64,000 bases of DNA from Brachybacterium sacelli (GTDB lineage: Bacteria > Actinomycetota > Actinomycetes > Actinomycetales > Dermabacteraceae), in contig NZ_JAGIOD010000002.1 in assembly GCF_017876545.1 (NCBI RefSeq), forward strand, positions 1,178,001-1,242,000, in the 5' to 3' direction. Every line of letters begins with the position of its first letter. Position 1 is the first letter of the stretch. Positions 52,098 through 61,595 of the stretch are shown here, piece after piece. The notes under the pieces were generated by a model. It had not been told where the DNA came from. It was given only the letters and a program-made list of their open reading frames with translations, and ran no database searches. The translations under genes were made by a program, and so were the position numbers.

Positions 52098-55000
52098 ATG
52101 ACGGTCTCAATGCGGGTCATGAGCGCCGGCGACGGCTACAAGTACCTCCTACGCTCCGTCGCGGCCGCAGACGGCGACCGCTCGCTGTCGACACCGCTGA
52201 CGCGGTACTACGTGGAGGAAGGTACACCACCGGGCCAATGGCTCGGGTCCGGCGTCGCCTCACTCGGCAAGGGCCAGCTCGCGGTGGGGGATCGGGTGTC
52301 GGAGGCCCAACTCCAGCTCTTGATGGGCATGGGCCGTGATCCGATCACCGGCGACCCACTCGGCCGCGCGTTCCCCGCCTATAAGTCCGTGCCTGAGCGG
52401 ATCGAGGCACGGATCGCGGACCTCGACCCGGACCTGAGTCCGGGCGCGAAGGGCGAGGCGATCGCGCAGATCGAGGCCGAGGAGACCGAGCGCGGCAAGC
52501 GGCGGGCGGTGGCCGGGTTCGACTTCACCTTCTCGGTCCCGAAGTCCGCGTCGGCGTTGTGGGCGGTCGCCGACGCAGGGACGCAGGCGCTCATCGGTCA
52601 GGCGCATCATGCGGCGGTTGCAGAGGTGGTTGCGTTCATGGAGCGCGAGGTTGCAGCCACCCGCACCGGCGCAACCGCCGGCGACGGAGCCGTTGCTCAG
52701 GTCGATGTCACCGGCCTGGTCGCCACGGCATTCGATCACTTCGACTCCCGCGCCGGCGACCCCCACCTGCACACCCATGTCGTGGTCTCCAACAAGGTGC
52801 AGACCGCGTTCGACGGCAAATGGCGATCGCTGGATGGGCGGCCGATGCACGCCGCCGTGGTCGCGCTGTCGGAGCTGCACGAGGGGGTGTTCGCCGACCA
52901 CATGACCCGCACCTTCGGCGTCGAGTGGGAAGCCCGCGACATGGGCCGAGACCGCAACCCAGCATGGGCAATCAGCACCGTGCCCGAGGAGTTGGTCCAG
53001 GAGTTCTCCACTCGTGCCCGGCACATCGACGCCGAGAAGGACAGACTCATCGCCGAGTACGTCGCCAAGCACGGCCGCCAACCCTCCACAGCCACGATCA
53101 TCAAGCTCCGCGCCCAAGCCACCCTCGCCACACGCCCGGAGAAGGAAGTGCGGTCGCTGGCCGAACTGACTGTCGAGTGGCGCGCCCGCGCCACCGGGGT
53201 GCTCGGACAGGACGCCACCATATGGGCGCGCGAGGCGACCGACAACGACAAGGCGTTGCTGCTGCGTGCCGATGACGTGCCGTTGGATGCGATCGCCGAA
53301 CTCGGGCAGACGGTGGTCGGGGTGGTGGGTGAGAAGCGGTCCACGTGGCGGCGGTGGAACCTGATGGCCGAGGCGTCCCGGCAGACGATGGGCTGGCGGT
53401 TCGCCACCATGCAAGATCGTGAGGCCGTCGTGGGGATGATCGCCGACGCCGCCGAACAAGCCTCGCTGCGGTTGACGCCGCCCGACCTCGCCACCTCACC
53501 GGCAGTGTTCCGGCGGGTGGACGGCACGAGCGTGTTCCGTCCCAAGCACTCGACGGTGTTCTCCTCCGAGCTGCTGCTGGAGGCTGAGGATCGACTGCTC
53601 GACCGCTCCCGCACCATGACCGCACACGCCGTGCCTGTCGCGACGGTGGAGGGGATCACCGCTCGGCCCGATGCCGAGGGCCGGATGCTCGGCGAGGATC
53701 AGGCAGACGCGCTGATGAAGATCGCCGTGTCCGGCCGTGCTCTCGATGTGCTGGTCGGGGCTGCCGGGGCCGGGAAGACCACGGCGATGTCCGCGCTTCG
53801 CCGCGCGTGGGAGACCGAACACGGCGAGGGGTCCGTGGTCGGGCTGGCACCGTCCGCGGTGGCCGCCCAGGTACTCGCCGACGACCTCGGCATCGCAACG
53901 GAGAACACGGCGAAGTGGTGGCAGAACCACCTCATCCACGGAACCGACTTCGAGGCCGGTCAGCTCGTCATCATCGACGAAGCCTCCCTGGCCGGCACCC
54001 TCTCGTTGGATCGCATCACGCATCTGGCCGAGCGAGCGGGTGCGAAGGTGCTGTTGGTCGGCGACTACGCGCAGCTCCAGTCCGTGGACGCCGGCGGCGC
54101 GTTCGGGCTCCTCGTCGGTGACCGGGAGGATGCGCCCGAGCTGGTCGACGTGCACCGGTTCATCAACGAGTGGGAGAAGACCGCCTCCCTCGCTCTGCGC
54201 CACGGCCGTACGCAGGTGATCGACACCTACTTCGACCATGACCGCATCCGCGACGGTGAGGCCGAGGCGATGACTGATGCCGCATACGCCGCATGGCGCG
54301 CGGACCGGAGTCAGGGCTTGGTGTCGGTGTTAATCGCTGAGACCCGCGATGACGTGACCACTCTGAACCAGCGCGCCCGCGCCGATCTGATCCTCGAGGG
54401 CACGTTGAAGCCGGGCTGGGAGGTGGAACTCACTGATGGGACCACGGCGGGGGTCGGGGACACGATCATCACCCGCCGCAATGACCGCCGCCTACGGGCC
54501 GGGAAGACGTGGGTGCGCAACGGCGACACCTGGACCATCACCGGCGTTCATGACGACGGGTCGGTCACGATCCGCAAGACCGGCCGCCGGTTCGGCGGCT
54601 CCCTCGTCCTCCCCGCCGCCTACGTGTCCGATCATGTCGATCTTGGATACGCAGTCACCGCGCATAGGGCGCAGGGCGTCACTGTCGATACCGCGCATGT
54701 GCTGGTGGAGCCGACCACCACTCGGGAGAACTTCTATGTCGCGATGACCCGCGGCAAGCACGCCAACCGCGCCTACGTGATCCTCGACCGGCCCGACGAG
54801 CACGCCCACCCGCATCCCAGCGACAACGCCGACGCCACCGGCCGATCCGTTCTGTTCGGCGTGCTCCAACACGTCGGTGCCGAGCTGTCCGCGCACGAGA
54901 CCATCACCGCCGAACAGGAGCACTGGGGCTCGATCGCCCACCTCGCCGCCGAGTACGAGACGATTGCTGCCGCGGCCCAACGAGACCGGTGGGCCACCCT

Positions 55001-55649
55001 GATTCGATCCTCCGGCCTGACCGCCGAGCAGGCGGACGCCGCCGTCGAGTCGGAGGCGTTCGGAGCGCTCACCGCCGAGCTGCGCCGCGCCGAGGCCAAC
55101 CACCACGACGTCGATCGCCTGTTCCCGCGCCTGGTCGCCGCGCGAGGATTCGATGACGCTGATGACATCGCTTCCGTCCTGCACTACCGGGTCGCGCGCG
55201 CTACCGCGCGCCCGGCCGGCTCGGGCCGCACCCGCAAGGCACCACGGCTCATCGCCGGACTGATCCCATCCGCCGATGGTCCGATGGCCGGCGACATGCG
55301 CCACGCGCTCGATGAGCGACGCGAGCTGATCGAGGCCCGTACCGACGCGGTGCTCGACACCGCACGCCAGGCCGGCGAGCCCTGGACAAAACCACTGGGT
55401 CAGCCACCCCGCGATCCACGCAAGGCAGCGGCGTGGCGACGGTACGCCCGCACCGTCGCCGCCTACCGCGACCGGTACGGCATCACTGAAGACTCGCCCC
55501 TCGGCCCGGAACCGGAGAACGCGGCACAGAAGATCGACGCGGCTCGCGCAAGAAGCGCACTTGCACAGGCAGAGGAAGCCGCTCGCCGGTCCGCAGCCGT
55601 CACCGAGCGTCGCCCGGTCGAGCGAACTTCTCCCGGGCGGAGCCTGTGA
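52098..55649 (+). CDS. MobF relaxase-helicase (TrwC/TraI-like)
   Basis: A 1183-residue conjugative relaxase. The relaxase domain has catalytic Tyr37-Tyr38 in TRYYVEE and the metal-binding His triad in DPHLHTHVVV (about residues 221-230). The helicase domain has Walker A GAAGAGKTT (about 554), Walker B LVIIDEASLAG, motif III LVGDYAQLQSVDAGGAF and C-terminal AHRAQGVTVDTAHV and FYVAMTRGKHANRAYV. It nicks oriT and unwinds the strand sent through the VirD4 channel. ATG 52098 was chosen because both relaxase fragments start with the same residues; the frame is open to 52023. A GCGCACCTC element lies 15 bp upstream. Confidence 0.95.
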   Translation: MTVSMRVMSAGDGYKYLLRSVAAADGDRSLSTPLTRYYVEEGTPPGQWLGSGVASLGKGQLAVGDRVSEAQLQLLMGMGRDPITGDPLGRAFPAYKSVPERIEARIADLDPDLSPGAKGEAIAQIEAEETERGKRRAVAGFDFTFSVPKSASALWAVADAGTQALIGQAHHAAVAEVVAFMEREVAATRTGATAGDGAVAQVDVTGLVATAFDHFDSRAGDPHLHTHVVVSNKVQTAFDGKWRSLDGRPMHAAVVALSELHEGVFADHMTRTFGVEWEARDMGRDRNPAWAISTVPEELVQEFSTRARHIDAEKDRLIAEYVAKHGRQPSTATIIKLRAQATLATRPEKEVRSLAELTVEWRARATGVLGQDATIWAREATDNDKALLLRADDVPLDAIAELGQTVVGVVGEKRSTWRRWNLMAEASRQTMGWRFATMQDREAVVGMIADAAEQASLRLTPPDLATSPAVFRRVDGTSVFRPKHSTVFSSELLLEAEDRLLDRSRTMTAHAVPVATVEGITARPDAEGRMLGEDQADALMKIAVSGRALDVLVGAAGAGKTTAMSALRRAWETEHGEGSVVGLAPSAVAAQVLADDLGIATENTAKWWQNHLIHGTDFEAGQLVIIDEASLAGTLSLDRITHLAERAGAKVLLVGDYAQLQSVDAGGAFGLLVGDREDAPELVDVHRFINEWEKTASLALRHGRTQVIDTYFDHDRIRDGEAEAMTDAAYAAWRADRSQGLVSVLIAETRDDVTTLNQRARADLILEGTLKPGWEVELTDGTTAGVGDTIITRRNDRRLRAGKTWVRNGDTWTITGVHDDGSVTIRKTGRRFGGSLVLPAAYVSDHVDLGYAVTAHRAQGVTVDTAHVLVEPTTTRENFYVAMTRGKHANRAYVILDRPDEHAHPHPSDNADATGRSVLFGVLQHVGAELSAHETITAEQEHWGSIAHLAAEYETIAAAAQRDRWATLIRSSGLTAEQADAAVESEAFGALTAELRRAEANHHDVDRLFPRLVAARGFDDADDIASVLHYRVARATARPAGSGRTRKAPRLIAGLIPSADGPMAGDMRHALDERRELIEARTDAVLDTARQAGEPWTKPLGQPPRDPRKAAAWRRYARTVAAYRDRYGITEDSPLGPEPENAAQKIDAARARSALAQAEEAARRSAAVTERRPVERTSPGRSL

Positions 55650-55681
55650 TCTGAGCCCGAGGGAATGTCGGTGCGGCGGCG

Positions 55682-55687
55682 TAGAAT
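55682..55687 (+). promoter_or_regulatory. -10 box of the CBASS operon (leaderless)
   Basis: TAGAAT lies 6 bp before the CapV ATG at 55694, giving transcription at or next to the A of the ATG. No Shine-Dalgarno is present. No clear -35 was found. Confidence 0.5.
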
Positions 55688-55693
55688 AGTTAC

Positions 55694-56800
55694 ATGGGTG
55701 TAGTTCCCGCAAGTTCGACCGATCCCGGAGGCGAGATGCCGACCGGACAGGCCGACGCGCCCGGACGGCAGGACCATCCATCCACGACGATCGAGCCAAG
55801 CACCCCATCCGTCGATCGCTTCCAGATCCTCGCCCTGGATGGCGGGGGAACCAAGGCACTGTTCACCGCCCACGTGCTCGCGCGCCTTGAACAGGACCTC
55901 GACGTCAGCATCAAGGACTCCTTCGACATGATCGCAGGCACATCGGCGGGCGGGATCGTCGCACTCGCGCTGGGTGCCGGTCTCACCCCGAGCGAGATCG
56001 TCGAGCACTACGAAGAACTGGTCGAGGCAGTCTTCCCGGCCACACGCCGGCGACTCTGGCGGCGGCCACGTCAACTCACTGCACCCATCTACGACGGCGA
56101 TGCGCTGCGTACCGCCTTGACGAAGGTGCTCGGCGAAGGGCTGCTGGGAGACAGCGGGAAGCGGTTGGTCATCCCGGCGTGGGACGTGCAACGAGGCTCC
56201 GTGCACATCTTCAAGACGCCGCACCACACACGGCTCGCCCGAGACTGGCGCATCCCGATGGTGGACATCGCGATGGCGACCTCGGCGGCGCCGCTCTACT
56301 TCCCTGCCGCGCGTGTCGATGGACACCGCCTCATCGACGGCGGCGTGTGGGCGAATAACCCCTCTGTCGTCGCGATCGCCGAGGCCGTGAGCATGCTCGA
56401 CGTACCGCTCGCCTCGATCAGGGTGCTCAACGTCGGCACCATCGACCAGCTCACGAACCATCCCAAGCGCCTCGACCGCGGCGGGCTTTTCAACTGGGCG
56501 AAGCCGATCGCGCCACTGATCCTCACAGCCGGCAGCCGTGGCGGACAGGGCATCGCTGAGCATCTGATCGGCAAGGCCGCTTTCACGAGGTTCGATGCTC
56601 TCGTCCCGGGCGGACTGTACGCACTCGACGCGGCAGACCCGAGCGATGTCGCCGGCCTCGCCGCCTCCGTGAGCCGCGAGCTCAGCCCCATCTACACCGC
56701 GCGGTTCGCAGATCATCGCGCGGCTGACTACACGCCGTTGATCGGAGACCGACACCGCGGCGACCCGACCAGCACGTCGACCACGGAGGTCTCCCGATGA
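55694..56800 (+). CDS. capV: CBASS effector: patatin-like phospholipase CapV
   Basis: A 368-residue patatin-family lipase. The oxyanion loop is ALDGGGTKAL (about residues 48-56), the nucleophile is Ser84 in AGTSAGG, and the catalytic Asp215 is in LIDGGVWANNP. The family is a known CBASS effector that degrades membrane phospholipid when bound by a cyclic nucleotide made by the neighbouring CD-NTase, killing the infected cell. The first 40 residues are disordered. The stop overlaps the CD-NTase ATG (ATGA). All catalytic parts are intact. Confidence 0.93.
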   Translation: MGVVPASSTDPGGEMPTGQADAPGRQDHPSTTIEPSTPSVDRFQILALDGGGTKALFTAHVLARLEQDLDVSIKDSFDMIAGTSAGGIVALALGAGLTPSEIVEHYEELVEAVFPATRRRLWRRPRQLTAPIYDGDALRTALTKVLGEGLLGDSGKRLVIPAWDVQRGSVHIFKTPHHTRLARDWRIPMVDIAMATSAAPLYFPAARVDGHRLIDGGVWANNPSVVAIAEAVSMLDVPLASIRVLNVGTIDQLTNHPKRLDRGGLFNWAKPIAPLILTAGSRGGQGIAEHLIGKAAFTRFDALVPGGLYALDAADPSDVAGLAASVSRELSPIYTARFADHRAADYTPLIGDRHRGDPTSTSTTEVSR

Positions 56801-57792
56801 AGCTCACTGACTACTTCAACGTCCTGCTCAAGGACACCGTCAACCTCGGCCAGGTGAAGCTCGACTCGCTCGACTCTCGCGTCGAGGCAGTCTACAAGGC
56901 GTTGAAGGCCGACGAGCAGATCGGGCACCTGATCCTCGGCAAGACGCCCCAGGGCTCGTGGGCGCACAAGACCATCATCAATCCGGTGGGCAGCAACGAG
57001 TTCGACGCGGACTTCATGCTCGACATGAGCGAGAACGCGGACTGGTCTGACAGTCCCAAGAAGTACATCGAGGAGGTCTACGCGGCTCTGCACCGGCACA
57101 GCACCTACGGCAACATGCCGCACTCACGCAAGTGCCGTTGCGTCCGACTCGTCTACGCGAACTCCATGCACCTCGACATCGTGCCGCACCTCAACCTCGC
57201 CGATGGACGTGAAGTCATCGTCAACCGCGACGACAACGACTGGGAGCAGACCGACCCCCAGGGTTTCACGGACTGGATGAGGGACAAGGACACGCTCGCG
57301 AAGGGCAACCTCCGCAAGGTCATCCGGCTGATGAAGTACCTGCGCGACCACAAGAATTCCTTCACCGGGACCCGGTCGATCCTCCTGACGACACTGCTCG
57401 GCGAGCAAGTCACCGAGCTGCGCACGCTGCTCGACCCCGGCTACTACAGCGACGTCCCGACCACCCTCCTGCACCTCGTGAAGGACCTCGACGCCTGGCT
57501 CCAGGCGCGCCCGATCAAGCCCTCCATTCCGGACCCGTCCGGATCCGGGGTCACCTTCGACCATCGGTGGGAGCAGTCGACCTACAGCTACTTCCGAGAC
57601 CGCATCCATGTCCACGCCGCCGAGATCGAGGAAGCATACGAGGAGGAGAACAGGGAGCGCAGCATCGAGCTGTGGCAGGGCATTTTCGGTGACGGCTTCA
57701 AGGCCCCGGCCACCTCGTCCAGCAGCGCGAAGTTCCCAGCAGCAGCTCCCGCGGCCGCTTCCACCGTGGGGCGGTCTGGCCGCGCGGGATGA
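56797..57792 (+). CDS. CD-NTase (cGAS/DncV-like nucleotidyltransferase)
   Basis: A 331-residue nucleotidyltransferase. The active site reads QGSWAHKT (Gly53-Ser54), then EFDADFMLD (Asp70, Asp72) and the third Asp127 in HLDIVPHL. It should make a cyclic di- or trinucleotide on phage infection. The C-terminus is a flexible Ala/Ser-rich tail ending GRSGRAG; a free, small terminal residue is what Cap2 ligases conjugate to targets. The clade cannot be assigned without alignment. It overlaps capV and cap2 by 4 bp each. Confidence 0.92.
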   Translation: MKLTDYFNVLLKDTVNLGQVKLDSLDSRVEAVYKALKADEQIGHLILGKTPQGSWAHKTIINPVGSNEFDADFMLDMSENADWSDSPKKYIEEVYAALHRHSTYGNMPHSRKCRCVRLVYANSMHLDIVPHLNLADGREVIVNRDDNDWEQTDPQGFTDWMRDKDTLAKGNLRKVIRLMKYLRDHKNSFTGTRSILLTTLLGEQVTELRTLLDPGYYSDVPTTLLHLVKDLDAWLQARPIKPSIPDPSGSGVTFDHRWEQSTYSYFRDRIHVHAAEIEEAYEEENRERSIELWQGIFGDGFKAPATSSSSAKFPAAAPAAASTVGRSGRAG

Positions 57793-59543
57793 GCCGCCGC
57801 AACCGGGCCACGCTCTCGACCTGGCAGAAGCATCTCGTTGACGAGCTGAGGTCACTCGCCAGGGATCGTCCCCATGACGTGCGGATAGTCGAGCAGCCTC
57901 GGCTCGACTCTGACGGCGACGCCACCCTCCGACTTCGGCTCCACACCGCAGATATCCCTCACCGCCCCCGCGGGCTGGAACTTGGAGACGACGAGGAGTT
58001 CATCGTCAAGATTCGCCCCTCTCTGTTCGCGCCCCCGAGCGCCGAGGTTGACCACACACGCTTCCTCGGTTTCCCGCATGTCCTCCAAGGGCAACGGCTC
58101 TGCATCTATCTCGACCCCTCCCGCGAGTGGCGGCCGTCCGCCGGAATGGCCGGATATCTCAGCCGACTGTGGGACTGGCTCACCGATGCAGCGGCCGGAG
58201 CATTCGATCCCTCGACCGCGATGTACCACGCTGTCGGAGGAGTGCTCCACCACGCCGACGCCACACCCACCATCGTCGTCCGCGAACCCGGGCCGCCGAA
58301 GCGGCAGCAGATCGCCCGGCTCGTCGCCCGCTCACCGCACCGCTACGACCTCACCTACTCGACCGACCGCGACGGACACCGCACACCCGTCTTCGTCCTC
58401 GCGAGCGACCTTCCCTTCGGCGCGGCATCCACCTTCGCGCTGTTCCTAACGCTCCTGGACGACCCGCACCTTGACCGCGCCGAAGGACGACCACCAGAGG
58501 TCTCACCGCAGTCGCCCGCGTTCCTTACCTCGCTCCTCGCCAGCGCTCTACGAAACCCTGACGGTACCGAGCAGTACTTCGTGCTTGCTGTGCCGCACCC
58601 CGCAGGGGGACCGCACCATCTTCTCGGCGGACGCCTTCCCGCAACTACCGCCGACGCCCTGCGACGCCTCGCCAAGAAGCACGGCACTGCGGTCAACCTC
58701 GATCCCGCGATCATCAACGCCGACATCCCGATCGAATGGTGCAACATGTCCGACGAACGGCAAGAGGTCACGACCCGGCGCGACGACAACCGTCCCGTCA
58801 ACGGCTTCCAAGGAAAGACCGTTCACATCTGGGGCTGCGGTGGCCTGGGCTCATGGCTCGCCGAGTTCATCGCACGCGCCGGAGCCAGCGCCATCACCGT
58901 CTGCGACCCCGGCACCATCACCGGCGGACTCCTCGTCCGACAGAATTACACCGAAGCCGACATCGGCCAGACCAAGGCCGACGCCCTCGCCACACGCCTC
59001 CGCGCGATCCGCGACGACCTGACCGTGACGGTCGCAGAAGGAAGCGTCCCCGACCCAGCCGTCTCCCTCTCCGCGGACCTCATCATCGACGCCACCGTCA
59101 GCCACAGCATCACCACCTACCTAGACACCCTTGCCGGCGAAGACCGCACGGCACTCATCGCCCAGGTCGCCACCGACGCGAGGACGGGATCGCTCGGTAT
59201 CGCCAACATCTGCGCGCCCGGCGACACCTGTACGCCGTCTGAGCTTGACGACCAGGCAGGCCGCTCGGTAGTGGCCGATGGCGGGTTGGAGCTGTACCAC
59301 CGGCTCTGGGAGGACGCAGCCGAAGGCGACGAACTGACTCCCACGAGGGGATGCTCCGTACCCACGTTCCACGGCTCGGCCGCGGACCTCGCTGCCGTCG
59401 CCGCGACACTCGTCAACATGATCGGCCTGCACCTCCAACAGGCAGAGGCACCTGTTTCAGGGACCCACCTCATCGCCCTGCCACACGCACCAGCCGGCCC
59501 ACGGCATCACTTCCTTCCTGCGGCGTCGGACACTCGCGGATGA
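57789..59543 (+). CDS. cap2: Cap2: E2-E1 ubiquitin-ligase-like CBASS protein
   Basis: A 584-residue protein that in characterised type II CBASS links the CD-NTase C-terminus to target proteins and primes its activity. The E2-like domain carries Cys105 in GQRLCIYLDPSREW. The middle is a linker domain. The E1/ThiF domain has the nucleotide motif WGCGGLGSWLAEF (about residues 348-360) and the E1 catalytic Cys522 in RGCSVPTFHG. Both positions agree with E2 and E1 cysteines of known Cap2 proteins. No JAB (Cap3) domain is fused, and no cap3 gene follows. Confidence 0.92.
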   Translation: MSRRNRATLSTWQKHLVDELRSLARDRPHDVRIVEQPRLDSDGDATLRLRLHTADIPHRPRGLELGDDEEFIVKIRPSLFAPPSAEVDHTRFLGFPHVLQGQRLCIYLDPSREWRPSAGMAGYLSRLWDWLTDAAAGAFDPSTAMYHAVGGVLHHADATPTIVVREPGPPKRQQIARLVARSPHRYDLTYSTDRDGHRTPVFVLASDLPFGAASTFALFLTLLDDPHLDRAEGRPPEVSPQSPAFLTSLLASALRNPDGTEQYFVLAVPHPAGGPHHLLGGRLPATTADALRRLAKKHGTAVNLDPAIINADIPIEWCNMSDERQEVTTRRDDNRPVNGFQGKTVHIWGCGGLGSWLAEFIARAGASAITVCDPGTITGGLLVRQNYTEADIGQTKADALATRLRAIRDDLTVTVAEGSVPDPAVSLSADLIIDATVSHSITTYLDTLAGEDRTALIAQVATDARTGSLGIANICAPGDTCTPSELDDQAGRSVVADGGLELYHRLWEDAAEGDELTPTRGCSVPTFHGSAADLAAVAATLVNMIGLHLQQAEAPVSGTHLIALPHAPAGPRHHFLPAASDTRG

Positions 59544-59696
59544 GATAGCACGGGTTTACGTCTGTCCGGGCTCGGGCGTAAAGTGGGGGCCGAGGCAGGT
59601 TCTCCTCGATTGCGGGTCCTTCGGGACGGCCCAGCTTGGGCGCTCATACACGTACTGCCTCCTCGACGGAGAGACACGTGTGACGAGAGGCCCGCC
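59544..59696. other. Gap between CBASS and the next small operon
   Basis: No gene in these 153 bp. A small inverted repeat TTTACG...CGTAAA (59555-59582) could be a weak terminator of the CBASS operon. GAGAGG precedes the next ATG. Confidence 0.4.
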
Positions 59697-60077
59697 ATGA
59701 TCCGCCTGATCTGGACGCTCAGCGCCCACACTCGCTACTACCTGCGCCGCTACATGCCGACCAATCGGCTGCTCGACGCGATCCGACGCCGACGCAACTT
59801 GAAGTGGGGCATCCCCGCGATGCTCCTGGCCGTGCCCTACCTGCTGATTGCGAGCATCTGCACCAAGGCCCTCGACCAGGGGGCACCAGGCTGGTTGCAT
59901 CTGGTCGTGTTGTGGGCGGTGTGGAACGCGATGAAGTTCATCGTCATGGGACCGGTCAGCCTGATCCTCCTGATCCGCGCCCGGACCCAGGAAGCCATCG
60001 CCCGGCACCGCGACCGGCAGGCCACCCGCGACCGCTCGGAGTCCCAGGTGCCTATGACCGTAGCGGCGGCCCGATGA
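59697..60077 (+). CDS. Small two-TM ICE protein
   Basis: A 126-residue protein with a basic N-terminus, two hydrophobic helices (about residues 40-60 and 68-95, GIPAMLLAVPYLLIASICTK and LVVLWAVWNAMKFIVMGPVSLILLI) and a basic tail. Relatives in actinobacterial ICEs are sometimes called sulfate permease, which the sequence does not support. The start at 59697 follows GAGAGG. It overlaps the resolvase-like gene (ATGA), so the pair works together. Confidence 0.72.
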   Translation: MIRLIWTLSAHTRYYLRRYMPTNRLLDAIRRRRNLKWGIPAMLLAVPYLLIASICTKALDQGAPGWLHLVVLWAVWNAMKFIVMGPVSLILLIRARTQEAIARHRDRQATRDRSESQVPMTVAAAR

Positions 60078-60460
60078 ACGCCGCCACCTACACCTACGCC
60101 GCTCGCCCTACCCCCGAGGCGCACGAGCGGCAGCAGACCGCTTGCCTGGCGCTTGCACGCGACCTCGACCTTGATGTCACTCGCAGATACAGCGATGAAG
60201 CCGGCGAACGCTCGGAGCTGACACGACTGCTCGCTGACGCTGCAACCGGCGAGTTCTCCGCCCTGGTGATCGCGCGGCTGGACCGTCTCGGGCGGACGAT
60301 CCCCGTTGCCCCGCACGTCCTGGCAGACCTCGACACTGCTGGTGTATGCGTGTATGCGGTCGATCGTGGCACGTACCCCCTCACTGACCGGATGACGTTG
60401 GCAGACATCCTGACCGCCACGATCCGACCGTGCACGTGCGGCAGGCACCTCACGCGCTGA
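60074..60460 (+). CDS. Resolvase-like protein lacking the catalytic serine
   Basis: A 128-residue protein with the N-terminal serine-recombinase fold: the ALARDLDLDVTRRYSDEAGERSE pattern and the conserved IARLDRLGR with its active-site Arg residues are kept. The nucleophile region, normally YARVST, reads YAARPT, so the serine is absent, and there is no C-terminal DNA-binding domain. It is probably not a recombinase; a regulatory or decoy role is a guess. It is coupled to the two-TM gene. Confidence 0.75.
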   Translation: MNAATYTYAARPTPEAHERQQTACLALARDLDLDVTRRYSDEAGERSELTRLLADAATGEFSALVIARLDRLGRTIPVAPHVLADLDTAGVCVYAVDRGTYPLTDRMTLADILTATIRPCTCGRHLTR

Positions 60461-60588
60461 CCCCGAGCACGGCGTGGACTCGGCCGAATCGCGACGCCAG
60501 TCCCGGTCAGTGCGCGCTTGGCGGCTTGCTGGCTGACCCGAGTGGCCGGCATGCGGGGGATCAGCGATGCTCTGACGGTCCTGGCCCG

Positions 60589-60594
60589 TAGACT
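60589..60594 (+). promoter_or_regulatory. -10 box upstream of the ATPase-subtilase pair
   Basis: TAGACT, identical to the box before the DUF4037 gene, lies 36 bp before the ATPase start. A -35 candidate was not clear. GGGAGGTGA at 60618-60626 is the ribosome-binding site. Confidence 0.4.
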
Positions 60595-60629
60595 TGGGAT
60601 AACACGCGGCGTACGGCGGGAGGTGAGTG

Positions 60630-61595
60630 GTGGCCGGATCAGGAGAGCACTTCAAGGCGCTCGTACGAAGCCACGGAAGCGGCGACGACGAGGCGTTCTA
60701 CTCAGTCGCGCTACAGGTTGCCGCTCAGGCGGCTCGGCAGGGGCACCACCATCTCGCGGCTGACCTCAAAGCCGCAGTTGACCACTCACGTGTCGAGCGG
60801 CCGAAAAAGGTCACCTCAATCGCTCAACCGCGAGGCGATCTTTCAGAACTCGTTATCGCCTCTCACCCAGCCGTTGGCTTGAAAGACTTGGTTCTGCCGG
60901 ATGAGCTTGCCGCGCAGGTGCGACGTGTCCTCAGTGAGCAGCGCCAACGCAAGCAGCTCCTGGATCACGGCTTTGAGCCCGCGCATCGCCTCCTGTTCGA
61001 GGGGCCGCCTGGTACGGGCAAGACGATGACCGCGGCAGTCCTGGCTCACGAGCTCTCTCTGCCCTTGCTGACGATCAGGCTCGACAGCCTGCTGAGCAAG
61101 TTCATGGGCGAGACCGCCAGTAAGCTGCGCGTCATCTTCGATGCAGTGGGCGCGCAGCGCGGGGTGTACTTGTTCGATGAGTTCGACGCGCTCGGTGGCG
61201 ACCGAGCAGGAAACGACGTAGGTGAGGCCCGACGCATCCTGAACTCCTTCCTGGTGTTCCTGGAGAACAGTTCTCCCGAGAGCATCGTCATCGCTGCCAC
61301 CAACCACCGGTCGATTCTGGACAAGGCCCTGTTCCGACGTTTCGACATGGTTCTCAACTACTCACTGCCGGACGCGAAACAGGCCGCCGCCGTGATGCGC
61401 GGCAGGCTCGGGTCTCTCGCCAAGGGCGTCCGTTGGGCCGCACTGGCAGAGCACATGGCAGGGCTCTCCCATGCGGACCTCGTGAGGGCTGCGGAGTCTG
61501 CCGCCAAGAGCGTCATCCTCGCTGGCGGAACACGAGTGAGTGCCGACGACATTCGACAGTCGCTTAAATCGCGGCAGGCGGCGAGCCTTGGCTGA
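60630..61595 (+). CDS. AAA+ ATPase (IetA-like)
   Basis: A 321-residue classical AAA ATPase. Walker A is GPPGTGKT (about residues 125-132), Walker B is GVYLFDEFDAL, sensor 1 is AATNH and the arginine finger is in LFRRFDMVL. It is followed directly by a subtilase gene. This AAA-plus-subtilase pair is the layout of the IetAS antiphage system, first known as a plasmid-incompatibility locus of Agrobacterium. GTG 60630 is favoured over GTG 60627 because GGAGG at 60619-60623 then has a 6-bp gap. Confidence 0.88.
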   Translation: MAGSGEHFKALVRSHGSGDDEAFYSVALQVAAQAARQGHHHLAADLKAAVDHSRVERPKKVTSIAQPRGDLSELVIASHPAVGLKDLVLPDELAAQVRRVLSEQRQRKQLLDHGFEPAHRLLFEGPPGTGKTMTAAVLAHELSLPLLTIRLDSLLSKFMGETASKLRVIFDAVGAQRGVYLFDEFDALGGDRAGNDVGEARRILNSFLVFLENSSPESIVIAATNHRSILDKALFRRFDMVLNYSLPDAKQAAAVMRGRLGSLAKGVRWAALAEHMAGLSHADLVRAAESAAKSVILAGGTRVSADDIRQSLKSRQAASLG

